Shown: positions 14,401 to 28,783, numbered from the stretch's first letter. The stretch is DNA of 64,000 bases from Coriaria nepalensis (GCA_027186245.1 CP114483.1:14776220-14840219), one strand, 5' to 3'. Program-made: numbers and translations. The notes: generated from the sequence alone by a model not told the origin.

Positions 14401-16396
14401 AATATGACTTTAACACTAAAAAAATGCATAGTTGCCTTCAGTAGATCAATTGCAAGTTATGCATGAAAGTCTCGTTTTAAATGCGAAAATAGAATTAGTT
14501 CGAAGTGCTTTCAAACAAATTAGTGATCTGAAAAGACTGAATGATGTCCTCTTTAAGGCTAAAATAATGCATTGTTGTATTCAATAGATTAATTGCAGGT
14601 TATGTAAGAAGATCATGCTTGAAGGGCAAAAATATAATTGGTTCGAATTCATATATAATGATTTAATGACTAGAAGAGCCTGAATGACATGATTATAACG
14701 CTAAGTAAATGTATAGTTGCCTTCAATAGATCAACTGCAAGTTATGCACGAAAGTCATGTTTGAAAGGTGAATTTCGTCTGAAGTGATTTAGAATGATTT
14801 AATGAGTAAAAGAGATGCAATAATATGACTTTAACACTAAAAAAATGCATAGTTGCCTTCAGTAGATCAATTGCAAGTTATGCATGAAAGTCGTGTTTTA
14901 AATGCGAAAATAGAATTAGTTCGAAGTGCTTTCAAACAAATTAGTGATCTGAAAACACTGAATGATGTCCTCTTTAAGGCTAAAATAATGCATTGTTGTA
15001 TTCAATAGATTAATTGCAGGTTATGTAAGAAAATCATGTTTTAAGGGAAAAAATATAATTCATCCGAATTCATATATAATGATTTAATGACTAGAAGAGC
15101 CCGAATGACATGATTTTAACGCTAAGTAAATGTATAGTTGCCTTCAATAGATCAACTGCAAGTTATGCACGAAAGTCATGTTTAAAAGGTGAATTTCGTC
15201 TGAAGTGATTTAGAATGATTTAATGAGTAAAAGAGATGCAATAATATGACTTTAACACTAAAAAAATGCATAGTTGCCTTCAGTAGATCAATTGCAAGAT
15301 ATGCATGAAAGTCGTGTTTTAAATGCGAAAATAGAACTAGTTCGAAGTGCTTTCCAACAAATTAATGATCTAAAAAGACTGAATGATATGCTCTTTAGGC
15401 TAAAATAATGCATTGTTGTATTCAATAGATTAATTGCAGGTTATGTAAGAAAATCATGTTTTAAGGGAAAAAATATAATTCATCCGAATTCATATATAAT
15501 GATTTAATGACTAGAAGAGCCCGAATGACATGATTTTAACGCTAAGTAAATGTATAGTTGCCTTCAATAGATCAACTACAAGTTATGCACGAAAGTCATG
15601 TTTAAAAGGTGAATTTCGTCTGACGTGATTTAGAATGATTTAATGAGTAAAAGAGATGCAATAATATGACTTTAACACTAAAAAAATGCATAGTTGCCTT
15701 CAGTAGATCAATTGCAAGTTATGCATGAAAGCCGTGTTTTAAATGCGAAAATAGAATTAGTTCGAAGTGCTTTCAAACAAATCCGTGATCTGAAAACACT
15801 GAATGATGTCCTCTTTAAGGCTAAAATAATGCATTGTTGTATTCAATAGATTAATTGCAGGTTATGTAAGAAAATCATGTTTTAAGGGAAAAAATATAAT
15901 TCATCCGAATTCATATATAATGATTTAATGACTAGAAGAGCCCGAATGACATGATTTTAACGCTAAGTAAATGTATAGTTGCCTTCAATAGATCAACTGC
16001 AAGTTATGCACGAAAGTCATGTTTAAAAGGTGAATTTCGTCTGAAGTGATTTAGAATGATTTAATGAGTAAAAGAGATGCAATAATATGACTTTAACACT
16101 AAAAAAATGCATAGTTGCCTTCAGTAGATCAATTGCAAGTTATGCATGAAAGTCGTGTTTTAAATGCGAAAATAGAATTAGTTCGAAGTGCTTTCAAACA
16201 AATTAGTGATCTGAAAAGACTGAATGATGTCCTCTTTAAGGCTAAAATAATGCATTGTTGTATTCAATAGATTAATTGCAGGTTATGTAAGAAGATCATG
16301 CTTGAAGGGCAAAAATATAATTGGTTCGAATTCATATATAATGATTTAATGACTAGAAGAGCCTGAATGACATGATTATAACGCTAAGTAAATGTA
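8407..16396 (+). repeat. HOR domain III: 1682-bp P-Q-R-S tetramers
   Basis: Copies begin at 8407, 10089, 11771, 13453 (three units) and 14714. P units have gaaaacactg and gtcctc in B and tttaaggg with attcatccg in C. Q units have aagatatgc in B, ctctttaggc, and tttaaggg in C. R units have actacaag in A, tttccaac and ctctttaggc in B, and tttgaaagg in C. S units have tagtttcc in A, attagtg in B, agaagatcatgcttg and gattataacg in C. Unit lengths 421+420+420+421 give 1682 bp. Private alleles such as gtctgacgtg at 12612 and 15555 show copying between non-adjacent tetramers. Confidence 0.87.
13453..14713 (+). repeat. Three-unit (1261-bp) deletion copy of the tetramer
   Basis: Unit 13453 joins a P-type A (tttgaaagg) to a B with ctctttaggc and a C with tttaaggg, as in Q. 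R (13873) and S (14293) follow in the usual order. One of the four units has been lost through a P/Q fusion. The B start carries attacaag, otherwise seen at 16397 and in units 51465 and 52306. Confidence 0.75.
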
Positions 16397-18921
16397 TAGT
16401 TGCCTTCAATAGATCAACTGCAAGTTATGCACGAAAGTCATGTTTGAAAGGTGAATTTCGTCTGAAGTGATTTAGAATGATTTAATGAGTAAAAGAGATG
16501 CAATAATATGACTTTAACACTAAAAAAATGCATAGTTGCCTTCAGTAGATCAATTACAAGTTATGCATGAAAGTCGTGTTTTAAATGCGAAAATAGAATT
16601 AGTTCGAAGTGCTTTCAAACAAATTAATGATCTGAAAAGACTGAATGATGTGCTCTTTAAGGCTAAAATAATGCATTGTTGTATTCAATAGATTAATTGC
16701 AGGTTATGTAAGAAAATCATGCTTGAAGGGCAAAAATATAATTCGTTCGAATTCATATATAATGATTTAATGACTAGAAGAGCCTGAATGACATGATTTT
16801 AACGCTAAGTAAATGTATTGTTGCCTTCAATAGATCAACTGCAAGTTATGCACGAAAGTCATGTTTGAAAGGTGAATTTCGTCTGAAGTGATTTAGAATG
16901 ATTTAATGAGTAAAAGAGATGCAATAATATGACTTTAACACTAAAAACATGCATAGTTGCCTTCAGTAGATCAATTGCAAGTTATGCATGAAAGTCGTGT
17001 TTTAAATGCGAAAATAGAATTAGTTCGAAGTGCTTTCAAACAAATTAATGATCTGAAAAGACTGAATGATGTGCTCTTTAAGGCTAAAATAATGCATTGT
17101 TGTATTCAATAGATTAATTGCAGGTTATGTAAGAAAATCATGTTTGAAAGGCAAAAATATAATTCGTTCGAATTCATATATAATGATTTAATGACTAGAA
17201 GAGCCTCAATGACATGATTTTAACGCTAAGTAAATGTATAGTTTCCTTCAATAGATCAACTGCAAGTTATGCACGAAAGTCATGTTTAAAAGGTGAATTT
17301 CGTCTGAAGTGATTTAGAATGATTTAATGAGTAAAAGAGATGCAATAATATGACTTTAACACTAAAAAAATGCATAGTTGCCTTCAGTAGATCAATTGCA
17401 AGTTATGCATGAAAGTCGTGTTTTAAATGCGAAAATAGAATTAGTTCGAAGTGCTTTCAAACAAATTAGTGATCTGAAAAGACTGAATGATGTCCTCTTT
17501 AAGGCTAAAATAATGCATTGTTGTATTCAATAGATTAATTGCAGGTTATGTAAGAAAATCATGCTTGAAGGGCAAAAATATAATTCGTTCGAATTCATAT
17601 ATAATGATTTAATGACTAGAAGAGCCTCAATGACATGATTATAACGCTAAGTAAATGTATAGTTGCCTTCAATAGATCAACTGCAAGTTATGCACGAAAG
17701 TCATGTTTGAAAGGTGAATTTCGTCTGAAGTGATTTAGAATGATTTAATGAGTAAAAGAGATGCAATAATATGGCTTTAACACTAAAAAAATGCATAGTT
17801 GCCTTCAGTAGATCAATTGCAAGTTATGCATGAAAGTCGTGTTTTAAATGCGAAAATAGAATTAGTTCGAAGTGCTTTCAAACAAATTAATGATCTGAAA
17901 AGACTGAATGATGTCCTCTTTAAGGCTAAAATAATGCATTGTTGTATTCAATAGATTAATTGCAGGTTATGTAAGAAAATCATGTTTTAAGGGAAAAAAT
18001 ATAATTCATCCGAATTCATATATAATGATTTAATGACTAGAAGAGCCCGAATGACATGATTTTAACGCTAAGTAAATGTATAGTTGCCTTCAATAGATCA
18101 ACTGCAAGTTATGCACGAAAGTCATGTTTAAAAGGTGAATTTCGTCTGAAGTGATTTAGAATGATTTAATGAGTAAAAGAGATGCAATAATATGACTTTA
18201 ACACTAAAAAAATGCATAGTTGCCTTCAGTAGAGCAATTGCAAGAGATGCATGAAAGTCGTGTTTTAAATGCGAAAATAGAACTAGTTCGAAGTGCTTTC
18301 AAACAAATTAATGATCTAAAAAGACTGAATGATATGCACTTTAAGGCTAAAATAATGCATTGTTGTATTCAATAGATTAATTGCAGGTTATGTAAGAAAA
18401 TCATGTTTGAAGGGCAAAAATATAATTCGTTCGAATTCATATATAATGATTTAATGAGTAGAAGAGCCTCAATGACATGATTTTAACGCTAAGTAAATGT
18501 ATAGTTGCCTTCAATTGATCAACTGCAAGTTATGCACGAAAGTCATGTTTAAAAGGTGAATTTCGTCTGAAGTGATTTAGAATGATTTAATGAGTAAAAG
18601 AGATGCAATAATATGACTTTAACACTAAAAAAATGCATAGTTGCCTTCAGTAGATCAATTGCAAGTTATGCATGAAAGTCGTGTTTTAAATGCGAAAATA
18701 GAATTAGTTCGAAGTGCTTTCAAACAAATTAATGATCTAAAAAGACTGAATGATATGCTCTTAAGGCTAAAATAATGCATTGTTGTATTCAATAGATTAA
18801 TTGCAGGTTATGTAAGAAAATCATGTTTGAAAGGCAAAAATATAATTCGTTCGAATTCATATATAATGATTTAATGACTAGAAGAGCCTCAATGACATGA
18901 TTTTAACGCTAAGTAAATGTA
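16397..18921 (+). repeat. Mosaic units between HOR domains
   Basis: Units start at 16397, 16818, 17239, 17660, 18081 and 18502. 16818 is Y-like and 17239 X-like, recalling domain II, but 17239 ends with gcctcaatg and gattataacg. 17660 has the P/Q-type C (tttaaggg, attcatccg). 18081 has private changes in B (tagagcaattgcaagagatgc spans one, and gatatgcac) and gagtagaag in C. 18502 has the ctcttaagg deletion. No regular multimer is visible. The stretch looks like a boundary patched from neighbouring families. Confidence 0.7.
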
Positions 18922-20182
18922 TAGTTGCCTTCAATAGATCAACTGCAAGTTATGCACGAAAGTCATGTTTGAAAGGTGAATTTCGTCTGAAGTGATTTAG
19001 AATGATTTAATGAGTAAAAGAGATGCAATAATATGACTTTAACACTAAAAAAATGCATAGTTGCCTTCAGTAGATCAATTGCAAGTTATGCATGAAAGTC
19101 GTGTTTTAAATGCGAAAATAGAATTAGTTCGAAGTGCTTTCAAACAAATTAATGATCTAAAAAGACTGAATGATATGCTCTTAAGGCTAAAATAATGCAT
19201 TGTTGTATTCAATAGATTAATTGCAGGTTATGTAAGAAAATCATGTTTGAAAGGCAAAAATATAATTCGTTCGAATTCATATATAATGATTTAATGACTA
19301 GAAGAGCCTCAATGACATGATTTTAACGCTAAGTAAATGTATAGTTGCCTTCAATTGATCAACTGCAAGTTATGCACGAAAGTCATGTTTAAAAGGTGAA
19401 TTTCGTCTGAAGTGATTTAGAATGATTTAATGAGTAAAAGAGATGCAATAATATGACTTTAAGACTAAAAAAATGCATAGTTGCCTTCAGTAGATCAATT
19501 GCAAGTTATACATGAAAGTCGTGTTTTAAATGCGAAAATAGAATTAGTTCTAAGTGCTTCCAAACAAATTAATGATCTGAAAAGACTGAATGATGTGCTC
19601 TTTAAGGCTAAAATAATGCATTGTTGTATTCAATAGATTAATTGCAGGTTATGTAAGAAAATCATGTTTGAAGGGCAAAAATATAATTCATCCGAATTCA
19701 TATATAATGATTTAATGACTAGAAGAGCCCGAATGACATGATTTTAACGCTAAGTAAATGTATAGTTGCCTTCAATAGATCAACTGCAAGTTATGCACGA
19801 AAGTCATGTTTAAAAGGTGAATTTCGTTTGAAGTGATTTAGAATGATTTAATGAGTAAAAGAGATGCAATAATATGACTTTAAAACTAAAAAAATGCATA
19901 GTTGCGTTCAGTAGATCAATTGCAAGTACTGCATGAAAGTCGTGTTTTAAATGCGAAAATAGAACTAGTTTGAAGTGCTTTCAAACAAATTAATGATCTA
20001 AAAAGACTGAATGATATGCTCTTAAGGCTGAAATAATGCAATTTTGTATTCAATAGATTAATTGTAGGTTATGTTAGAAAATCATGCTTGAAGGGCAAAA
20101 ATATAATTGGTTCGAATTCATATATAATGATTTAATGACTAGAAGAGCCTCAATGACATGATTATAACGCTAAGTAAATGTA
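18922..20182 (+). repeat. 1261-bp trimer T, first copy
   Basis: Units are 18922 (tttgaaagg in A, ctcttaagg in B), 19342 (caattgatc and aagactaaa in A, gttctaag in B) and 19763. Unit 19763 has the most diverged B: gttgcgttcag, caagtactgc, ctcttaaggctgaaataatg and gcaattttg, followed by ttgtaggtt in C. The same ordered triplet occurs twice at 31124-33645, about 12-13 kb away. Confidence 0.8.
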
Positions 20183-23100
20183 TAGTTGCCTTCAATAGAT
20201 CAACTGCAAGTTATGCACGAAAGTCATGTTTGAAAGGTGAATTTCGTCTGAAGTGATTTAGAATGATTTAATGAGTAAAAGAGATGCAATAATATGACTT
20301 TAACAGTAAAAAAATGCATAGTTGCCTTCAGTAGATCAATTGCAAGTTATGCATGAAAGTCGTGTTTTAAATGCGAAAATAGAACTAGTTTGAAGTGCTT
20401 TCAAACAAATTAATGATCTGAAAAGACTGAATGATATGCTCTTTAAGGCTAAAATAATGCATTGTTGTATTCAATAGATTAATTGCAGGTTATGTAAGAA
20501 AATCATGCTTGAAGGGCAAAAATATAATTCGTTCGAATTCATATATAATGATTTAATGACTAGAAGAGCCTGAATGACATGATTATAACGCTAAGTAAAT
20601 GTATTGTTGCATTCAATAGATCAACTGCAAGTTATGCACGAAAGTCATGTTTGAAAGGTGAATTTCGTCTGAAGTGATTTAGAATGATTTAATGAGTAAA
20701 AGAGATGCAATAATATGACTTTAACACTAAAAAAATGCATAGTTGCCTTCAGTAGATCAATTGCAAGTTATGCATGAAAGTCGTGTTTTAAATGCGAAAA
20801 TAGAATTAGTTCGAAGTGCTTTCAAACAAATTAATGATCTGAAAAGACTCAATGATGTGCTCTTTAAGGCTAAAATAATGCATTGTTGTATTCAATAGAT
20901 TAATTGCAGGTTATGTAAGAAAATCATGTTTGAAAGGCAAAAATATAATTCGTTCGAATTCATATATAATGATTTAATGACTAGAAGAGCCTCAATGACA
21001 TGATTTTAACGCTAAGTAAATGTATAGTTTCCTTCAATTGATCAACTGCAAGTTATGCACGAAAGTCATGTTTAAAAGGTGAATTTCGTCTGAAGTGATT
21101 TAGAATGATTTAATGAGTAAAAGAGATGCAATAATATGACTTTAACACTAAAAAAATGCATAGTTGCCTTCAGTAGATCAATTGCAAGTTATGCATGAAA
21201 GTCATGTTTTAAATGCGAAAATAGAATTAGTTCGAAGTGCTTTCAAACAAATTAGTGATCTGAAAAGACTGAATGATGTCCTCTTTAAGGCTAAAATAAT
21301 GCATTGTTGTATTCAATAGATTAATTGCAGGTTATGTAAGAAAATCATGCTTGAAGGGCAAAAATATAATTGGTTCGAATTCATATATAATGATTTAATG
21401 ACTAGAAGAGCCTGAATGACATGATTATAACGCTAAGTAAATGTATAGTTGCCTTCAATAGATCAACTGCAAGTTATGCACGAAAGTCATGTTTGAAAGG
21501 TGAATTTCGTCTGAAGTGATTTAGAATGATTTAATGAGTAAAAGAGATGCAATAATATGACTTTAACACTAAAAAAATGCATAGTTGCCTTCAGTAGATC
21601 AATTGCAAGTTATGCATGAAAGTCGTGTTTTAAATGCGAAAATAGAATTAGTTCGAAGTGCTTTCAAACAAATTAATGATCTGAAAAGACTGAATGATGT
21701 GCTCTTTAAGGCTAAAATAATGCATTGTTGTATTCAATAGATTAATTGCAGGTTATGTAAGAAAATCATGCTTGAAGGGCAAAAATATAATTCGTTCGAA
21801 TTCATATATAATGATTTAATGACAAGAAGAGCCTGAATGACATGATTTTAACGCTAAGTAAATGTATTGTTGCCTTCAATAGATCAACTGCAAGTTATGC
21901 ACGAAAGTCATGTTTGAAAGGTGAATTTCGTCTGAAGTGATTTAGAATGATTTAATGAGTAAAAGAGATGCAATAATATGACTTTAACACTAAAAAAATG
22001 CATAGTTGCCTTCAGTAGATCAATTGCAAGTTATGCATGAAAGTCGTGTTTTAAATGCGAAAATAGAATTAGTTCGAAGTGCTTTCAAACAAATTAATGA
22101 TTTGAAAAGACTGAATGATGTGCTCTTTAAGGCTAAAATAATGCATTGTTGTATTCAATAGATTAATTGCAGGTTATGTAAGAAAATCATGTTTGAAGGG
22201 AAAAAATATAATTGGTCCGAATTCATATATAATGATTTAATGACTAGAAGAGCCCGAATGACATCATTTTAACGCTAAGTAAATGTATAGTTGCCTTCAA
22301 TAGATCAACTGCAAGTTATGCACGAAAGTCATGTTTGAAAGGTGAATTTCGTCTGAAGTGATTTAGAATGATTTAATGAGTAAAAGAGATGCAATAATAT
22401 AACTTTAACACTAAAAAAATGCATAGTTGCCTTCAGTAGATCAATTGCAAGTTATGCATGAAAGTTGTGTTTGAAATGCGAAAATAGAATTAGTTCGAAG
22501 TGCTTTCAAACAAATTAACGGTCTAAAAAGACTGAATAATATGCTCTTTAAGGCTAAAATAATGCATTGTTGTATTCAATAGATTAATTGCAGGTTATGT
22601 AAGAAAATCATGTTTGAAGGGCAAAAATATAATTCGTTCGAATTCATATATAATGATTTAATGACTAGAAGAGCCTCAATGACATGATTTTAACGCTAAG
22701 TAAATGTACAGTTGCCTTCAATAGATCAACTGCAAGTTATGCACGAAAGTCATGTTTAAAAGGTGAATTTCGTCTGAAGTGATTTAGAATGATTTAATGA
22801 CTAAAAGAGATGCAATAATATGACTTTAACACTAAAAAAATGCATAGTTGCCTTCAGTAGATCAATTGCAAGTTATGCATGAAAGTCGTGTTTTAAATGC
22901 GAAAATAGAATTAGTTCGAAGTGCTTTCAAACAAATTAATGATCTGAAAAGACTGAATGATGTGCTCTTTAAGGCTAAAATAATGCATTGTTGTATTCAA
23001 TAGATTAATTGCAGGTTATGTAAGAAAATCATGCTTGAAGGGCAAAAATATAATTCGTTCGAATTCATATATAATGATTTAATGACAAGAAGAGCCTGAA

Positions 23101-24575
23101 TGACATGATTTTAACGCTAAGTAAATGTATTGTTGCCTTCAATAGATCAACTGCAAGTTATGCACGAAAGTCATGTTTGAAAGGTGAATTTCATCTGAAG
23201 TGATTTAGAATGATTTAATGAGTAAAAGAGATGCAATAATATGACTTTAACACTAAAAAAATGCATAGTTGCCTTCAGTAGATCAATTGCAAGTTATGCA
23301 TGAAAGTCGTGTTTTAAATGCGAAAATAGAATTAGTTCGAAGTGCTTTCAAACAAATTAATGATTTGAAAAGACTGAATGATGTGCTCTTTAAGGCTAAA
23401 ATAATGCATTGTTGTATTCAATAGATTAATTGCAGGTTATGTAAGAAAATCATGTTTGAAGGGAAAAAATATAATTGGTCCGAATTCATATATAATGATT
23501 TAATGACTAGAAGAACCCGAATGACATCATTTTAACGCTAAGTAAATGTATAGTTGCCTTCAATAGATCAACTGCAAGTTATGCACGAAAGTCATGTTTG
23601 AAAGGTGAATTTCGTCTGAAGTGATTTAGAATGATTTAATGAGTAAAAGAGATGCAATAATATAACTTTAACACTAAAAAAATGCATAGTTGCCTTCAGT
23701 AGATCAATTGCAAGTTATGCATGAAAGTCGTGTTTGAAATGCGAAAATAGAATTAGTTCGAAGTGCTTTCAAACAAATTAATGGTCTAAAAAGACTGAAT
23801 GATATGCTCTTTAAGGCTAAAATAATGCATTGTTGTATTCAATAGATTAATTGCAGGTTATGTAAGAAAATCATGTTTGAAGGGCAAAAATATAATTCGT
23901 TCGAATTCATATATAATGATTTAATGACTAGAAGAGCCTCAATGACATGATTTTAACGCTAAGTAAATGTATAGTTGCCTTCAATAGATCAACTGCAAGT
24001 TATGCACGAAAGTCATGTTTAAAAGGTGAATTTCGTCTGAAGTGATTTAGAATGATTTAATGAGTAAAAGAGATGCAATAATATGACTTTAACACTAAAA
24101 AAATTCATAGTTGTCTTCAGTAGATCAATTGCAAGTTATGCATGAAAGTCGTGTTTTAAATGCGAAAATAGAATTAGTTCGAAGTGCTTTCAAACAAATT
24201 AATGATCTGAAAAGACTGAATGATGTGCTCTTTAAGGCTAAAATAATGCATTGTTGTATTCAATACATTAATTGCAGGTTATGTAAGAAAATCATGTTTG
24301 AAGGGAAAAAATATAATTCGTTCGAATTCATGTATAATGATTTAATGACTAGAAGAGCCTGAATGACATCATTTTAACGCTAAGTAAATGTATAGTTGCC
24401 TTCAATAGATCAACTGCAAGTTATGCACGAAAGTGATGTTTGAAAGGTGAATTTCGTCTGAAGTGATTTAGAATGATTTAATGAGTAAAAGAGATGCAAT
24501 AATATGACTTTAACACTAAAAAAATGCATAGTTGCCTTCAGTAGATCAATTGCAAGTTATGCATGAAAGTCGTGT
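19610..24575 (+). repeat. Super-repeat copy 1 (12 units, ~5.05 kb)
   Basis: From the B/C border of unit 19342 to subunit B of unit 24393, this stretch is repeated downstream. For its first ~2.07 kb the offset is 5051 bp (19763 with 24814, 20183 with 25234, 20604 with 25655, 21025 with 26076). From about 22625 the offset is 4208 bp (22709 with 26917, 23130 with 27338, 23551 with 27759, 23972 with 28180). Inside it, three-unit repeats of 1263 bp run 21446-22708 and 22709-23971, marked by gacaagaag, atttgaaaag and attggtccg with catcatttt. Confidence 0.8.
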
Positions 24576-24660
24576 TTGAAATGCGAAAATAGAATTAGTT
24601 CGAAGTGCTTTCAAACAAATTAATGGTCTAAAAAGACTGAATGATATGCTCTTTAAGGCT

Positions 24661-27600
24661 AAAATAATGCATTGTTGTATTCAATAGATTAATTGCAGGT
24701 TATGTAAGAAAATCATGTTTGAAGGGCAAAAATATAATTCATCCGAATTCATATATAATGATTTAATGACTAGAAGAGCCCGAATGACATGATTTTAACG
24801 CTAAGTAAATGTATAGTTGCCTTCAATAGATCAACTGCAAGTTATGCACGAAAGTCATGTTTAAAAGGTGAATTTCGTCTGAAGTGATTTAGAATGATTT
24901 AATGAGTAAAAGAGATGCAATAATATGACTTTAACACTAAAAAAATGCATAGTTGCGTTCAGTAGATCAATTGCAAGTACTGCATGAAAGTCGTGTTTTA
25001 AATGCGAAAATAGAACTAGTTTGAAGTGCTTTCAAACAAATTAATGATCTAAAAAGACTGAATGATCTGCTCTTAAGGCTGAAATAATGCAATTTTGTAT
25101 TCAATAGATTAATTGTAGGTTATGTAAGAAAATCATGCTTGAAGGGCAAAAATATAATTGGTTCGAATTCATATATAATGATTTAATGACTAGAAGAGCC
25201 TCAATGACATGATTATAACGCTAAGTAAATGTATAGTTGCCTTCAATAGATCAACTGCAAGTTATGCACGAAAGTCATGTTTGAAAGGTGAATTTCGTCT
25301 GAAGTGATTTAGAATGATTTAATGAGTAAAAGAGATGCAATAATATGACTTTAACACTAAAAAAATGCATAGTTGCCTTCAGTAGATCAATTGCAAGTTA
25401 TGCATGAAAGTCGTGTTTTAAATGCGAAAATAGAACTAGTTTGAAGTGCTTTCAAACAAATTAATGATCTGAAAAGACTGAATGATATGCTCTTTAAGGC
25501 TAAAATAATGCATTGTTGTATTCAATACATTAATTGCAGGTTATGTAAGAAAATCATGCTTGAAGGGCAAAAATATAATTCGTTCGAATTCATATATAAT
25601 GATTTAATGACTAGAAGAGCCTGAATGACATGATTATAACGCTAAGTAAATGTATTGTTGCCTTCAATAGATCAACTGCAAGTTATGCACGAAAGTCATG
25701 TTTGAAAGGTGAATTTCGTCTGAAGTGATTTAGAATGATTTAATGAGTAAAAGAGATGCAATAATATGACTTTAACACTAAAAAAATGCATAGTTGCCTT
25801 CAGTAGATCAATTGCAAGTTATGCATGAAAGTCGTGTTTTAAATGCGAAAATAGAATTAGTTCGAAGTGCTTTCAAACAAATTAATGATCTGAAAAGACT
25901 GAATGATGTGCTCTTTAAGGCTAAAATAATGCATTGTTGTATTCAATAGATTAATTGCAGGTTATGTAAGAAAATCATGTTTGAAAGGCAAAAATATAAT
26001 TCGTTCGAATTCATATATAATGATTTAATGACTAGAAGAGCCTCAATGACATGATTTTAACGCTAAGTAAATGTATAGTTTCCTTCAATTGATCAACTGC
26101 AAGTTATGCACGAAAGTCATGTTTAAAAGGTGACTTTCGTCTGAAGTGATTTAGAATGATTTAATGAGTAAAAGAGATGCAATAATATGACTTTAACACT
26201 AAAAAAATGCATAGTTGCCTTCAGTAGATCAATTGCAAGTTATGCATGAAAGTCGTGTTTTAAATGCGAAAATAGAATTAGTTCGAAGTGCTTTCAAACA
26301 AATTAGTGATCTGAAAAGACTGAATAATGTCCTCTTTAAGGCTAAAATAATGCATTGTTGTATTCAATAGATTAATTGCAGGTTATGTAAGAAAATCATG
26401 CTTGAAGGGCAAAAATATAATTGGTTCGAATTCATATATAATGATTTAATGACTAGAAGAGCCTGAATGACATGATTATAACGCTAAGTAAGTGTATAGT
26501 TGCCTTCAATAGATCAACTGCAAGTTATGCACGAAAGTCATGTTTGAAAGGTGAATTTCGTCTGAAGTGATTTAGAATGATTTAATGAGTAAAAGAGATG
26601 CAATAATATGACTTTAACACTAAAAAAATGCATAGTTGCCTTCAGTAGATCAATTGCAAGTTATGCATGAAAGTCGTGTTTTAAATGCGAAAATAGAATT
26701 AGTTCGAAGTGCTTTCAAACAAATTAATGATCTAAAAAGACTGAATGATATGCTCTTAAGGCTAAAATAATGCATTGTTGTATTCAATAGATTAATTGCA
26801 GGTTATGTAAGAAAATCATGTTTGAAAGGCAAAAATATAATTCGTTCGAATTCATATATAATGATTTAATGACTAGAAGAGCCTCAATGACATGATTTTA
26901 ACGCTAAGTAAATGTATAGTTGCCTTCAATAGATCAACTGCAAGTTATGCACGAAAGTCATGTTTAAAAGGTGAATTTCGTCTGAAGTGATTTAGAATGA
27001 TTTAATGACTAAAAGAGACGCAATAATATGACTTTAAGGCTAAAAAAATGCATAGTTGCCTTCAGTAGATCAATTGCAAGTTATGCATGAAAGTCGTGTT
27101 TTAAATGCGAAAATAGAATTAGTTCGAAGTGCTTTCAAACAAATTAATGATCTGAAAAGACTGAATGATGTGCTCTTTAAGGCTAAAATAATGCATTGTT
27201 GTATTCAATAGATTAATTGCAGGTTATGTAAGAAAATCATGCTTGAAGGGCAAAAATATAATTCGTTCGAATTCATATATAATGATTTAATGACAAGAAG
27301 AGCCTGAATGACATGATTTTAACGCTAAGTAAATGTATTGTTGCCTTCAATAGATCAACTGCAAGTTATGCACGAAAGTCATGTTTGAAAGGTGAATTTC
27401 GTCTGAAGTGATTTAGAATGATTTAATGAGTAAAAGAGATGCAATAATATGACTTTAACACTAAAAAAATGCATAGTTGCCTTCAGTAGATCAATTGCAA
27501 GTTATGCATGAAAGTCGTGTTTTAAATGCGAAAATAGAATTAGTTCGAAGTGCTTTCAAACAAATTAATGATTTGAAAAGACTGAATGATGTGCTCTTTA

Positions 27601-28783
27601 AGGCTAAAATAATGCATTGTTGTATTCAATAGATTAATTGCAGGTTATGTAAGAAAATCATGTTTGAAGGGAAAAAATATAATTGGTCCGAATTCATATA
27701 TAATGATTTAATGACTAGAAGAGCCCGAATGACATCATTTTAACGCTAAGTAAATGTATAGTTGCCTTCAATAGATCAACTGCAAGTTATGCACGAAAGT
27801 CATGTTTGAAAGGTGAATTTCGTCTGAAGTGATTTAGAATGATTTAATGAGTAAAAGAGATGCAATAATATAACTTTAACACTAAAAAAATGCATAGTTG
27901 CCTTCAGTAGATCAATTGCAAGTTATGCATGAAAGTCGTGTTTGAAATGCGAAAATAGAATTAGTTCGAAGTGCTTTCAAACAAATTAATGGTCTAAAAA
28001 GACTGAATGATATGCTCTTTAAGGCTAAAATAATGCATTCTTGTATTCAATAGATTAATTGCAGGTTATGTAAGAAAATCATGTTTGAAGGGCAAAAATA
28101 TAATTCGTTCGAATTCATATATAATGATTTAATGACTAGAAGAGCCTCAATGACATGATTTTAACGCTAAGTAAATGTATAGTTGCCTTCAATAGATCAA
28201 CTGCAAGTTATGCACGAAAGTCATGTTTAAAAGGTGAATTTCGTCTGAAGTGATTTAGAATGATTTAATGAGTAAAAGAGATGCAATAATATGACTTTAA
28301 CACTAAAAAAATTCATAGTTGTCTTCAGTAGATCAATTGCAAGTTATGCATGAAAGTCGTGTTTTAAATGCGAAAATAGAATTAGTTCGAAGTGCTTTCA
28401 AACAAATTAATGATCTGAAAAGACTGAATGATGTGCTCTTTAAGGCTAAAATAATGCATTGTTGTATTCAATACATTAATTGCAGGTTATGTAAGAAAAT
28501 CATGTTTGAAGGGAAAAAATATAATTCGTTCGAATTCATGTATAATGATTTAATGACTAGAAGAGCCTGAATGACATCATTTTAACGCTAAGTAAATGTA
28601 TAGTTGCCTTCAATAGATCAACTGCAAGTTATGCACGAAAGTGATGTTTGAAAGGTGAATTTCGTCTGAAGTGATTTAGAATGATTTAATGAGTAAAAGA
28701 GATGCAATAATATGACTTTAACACTAAAAAAATGCATAGTTGCCTTCAGTAGATCAATTGCAAGTTATGCATGAAAGTCGTGT
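24661..28783 (+). repeat. Super-repeat copy 2, two units shorter
   Basis: This matches the preceding super-repeat at offset 5051 up to about 26731 and at offset 4208 from about 26833. The difference (843 bp) is two units, lost around unit 26497. That unit instead has ctaaaaag and ctcttaagg in B and tttgaaagg in C, like unit 18922. Copies differ by scattered bases: gatctgctc at 24814 against gatatgctc, gtaagaaa against gttagaaa, and gagacgc with ctttaaggcta at 26917. The match ends in subunit B of 28601. Confidence 0.78.

Noticed and set aside
24111..24362. Plus-strand ORF of 83 codons (and similar ones at 28319, 40942, 44309, 48098, 49379) as a gene
   Set aside because: It is the B-C part of the satellite, opened by one TAG-to-TAC change, and the nominal start is TTG (not a normal eukaryotic start). 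Almost all other units have the stop or a frameshift. No promoter, intron signal or known domain is visible.
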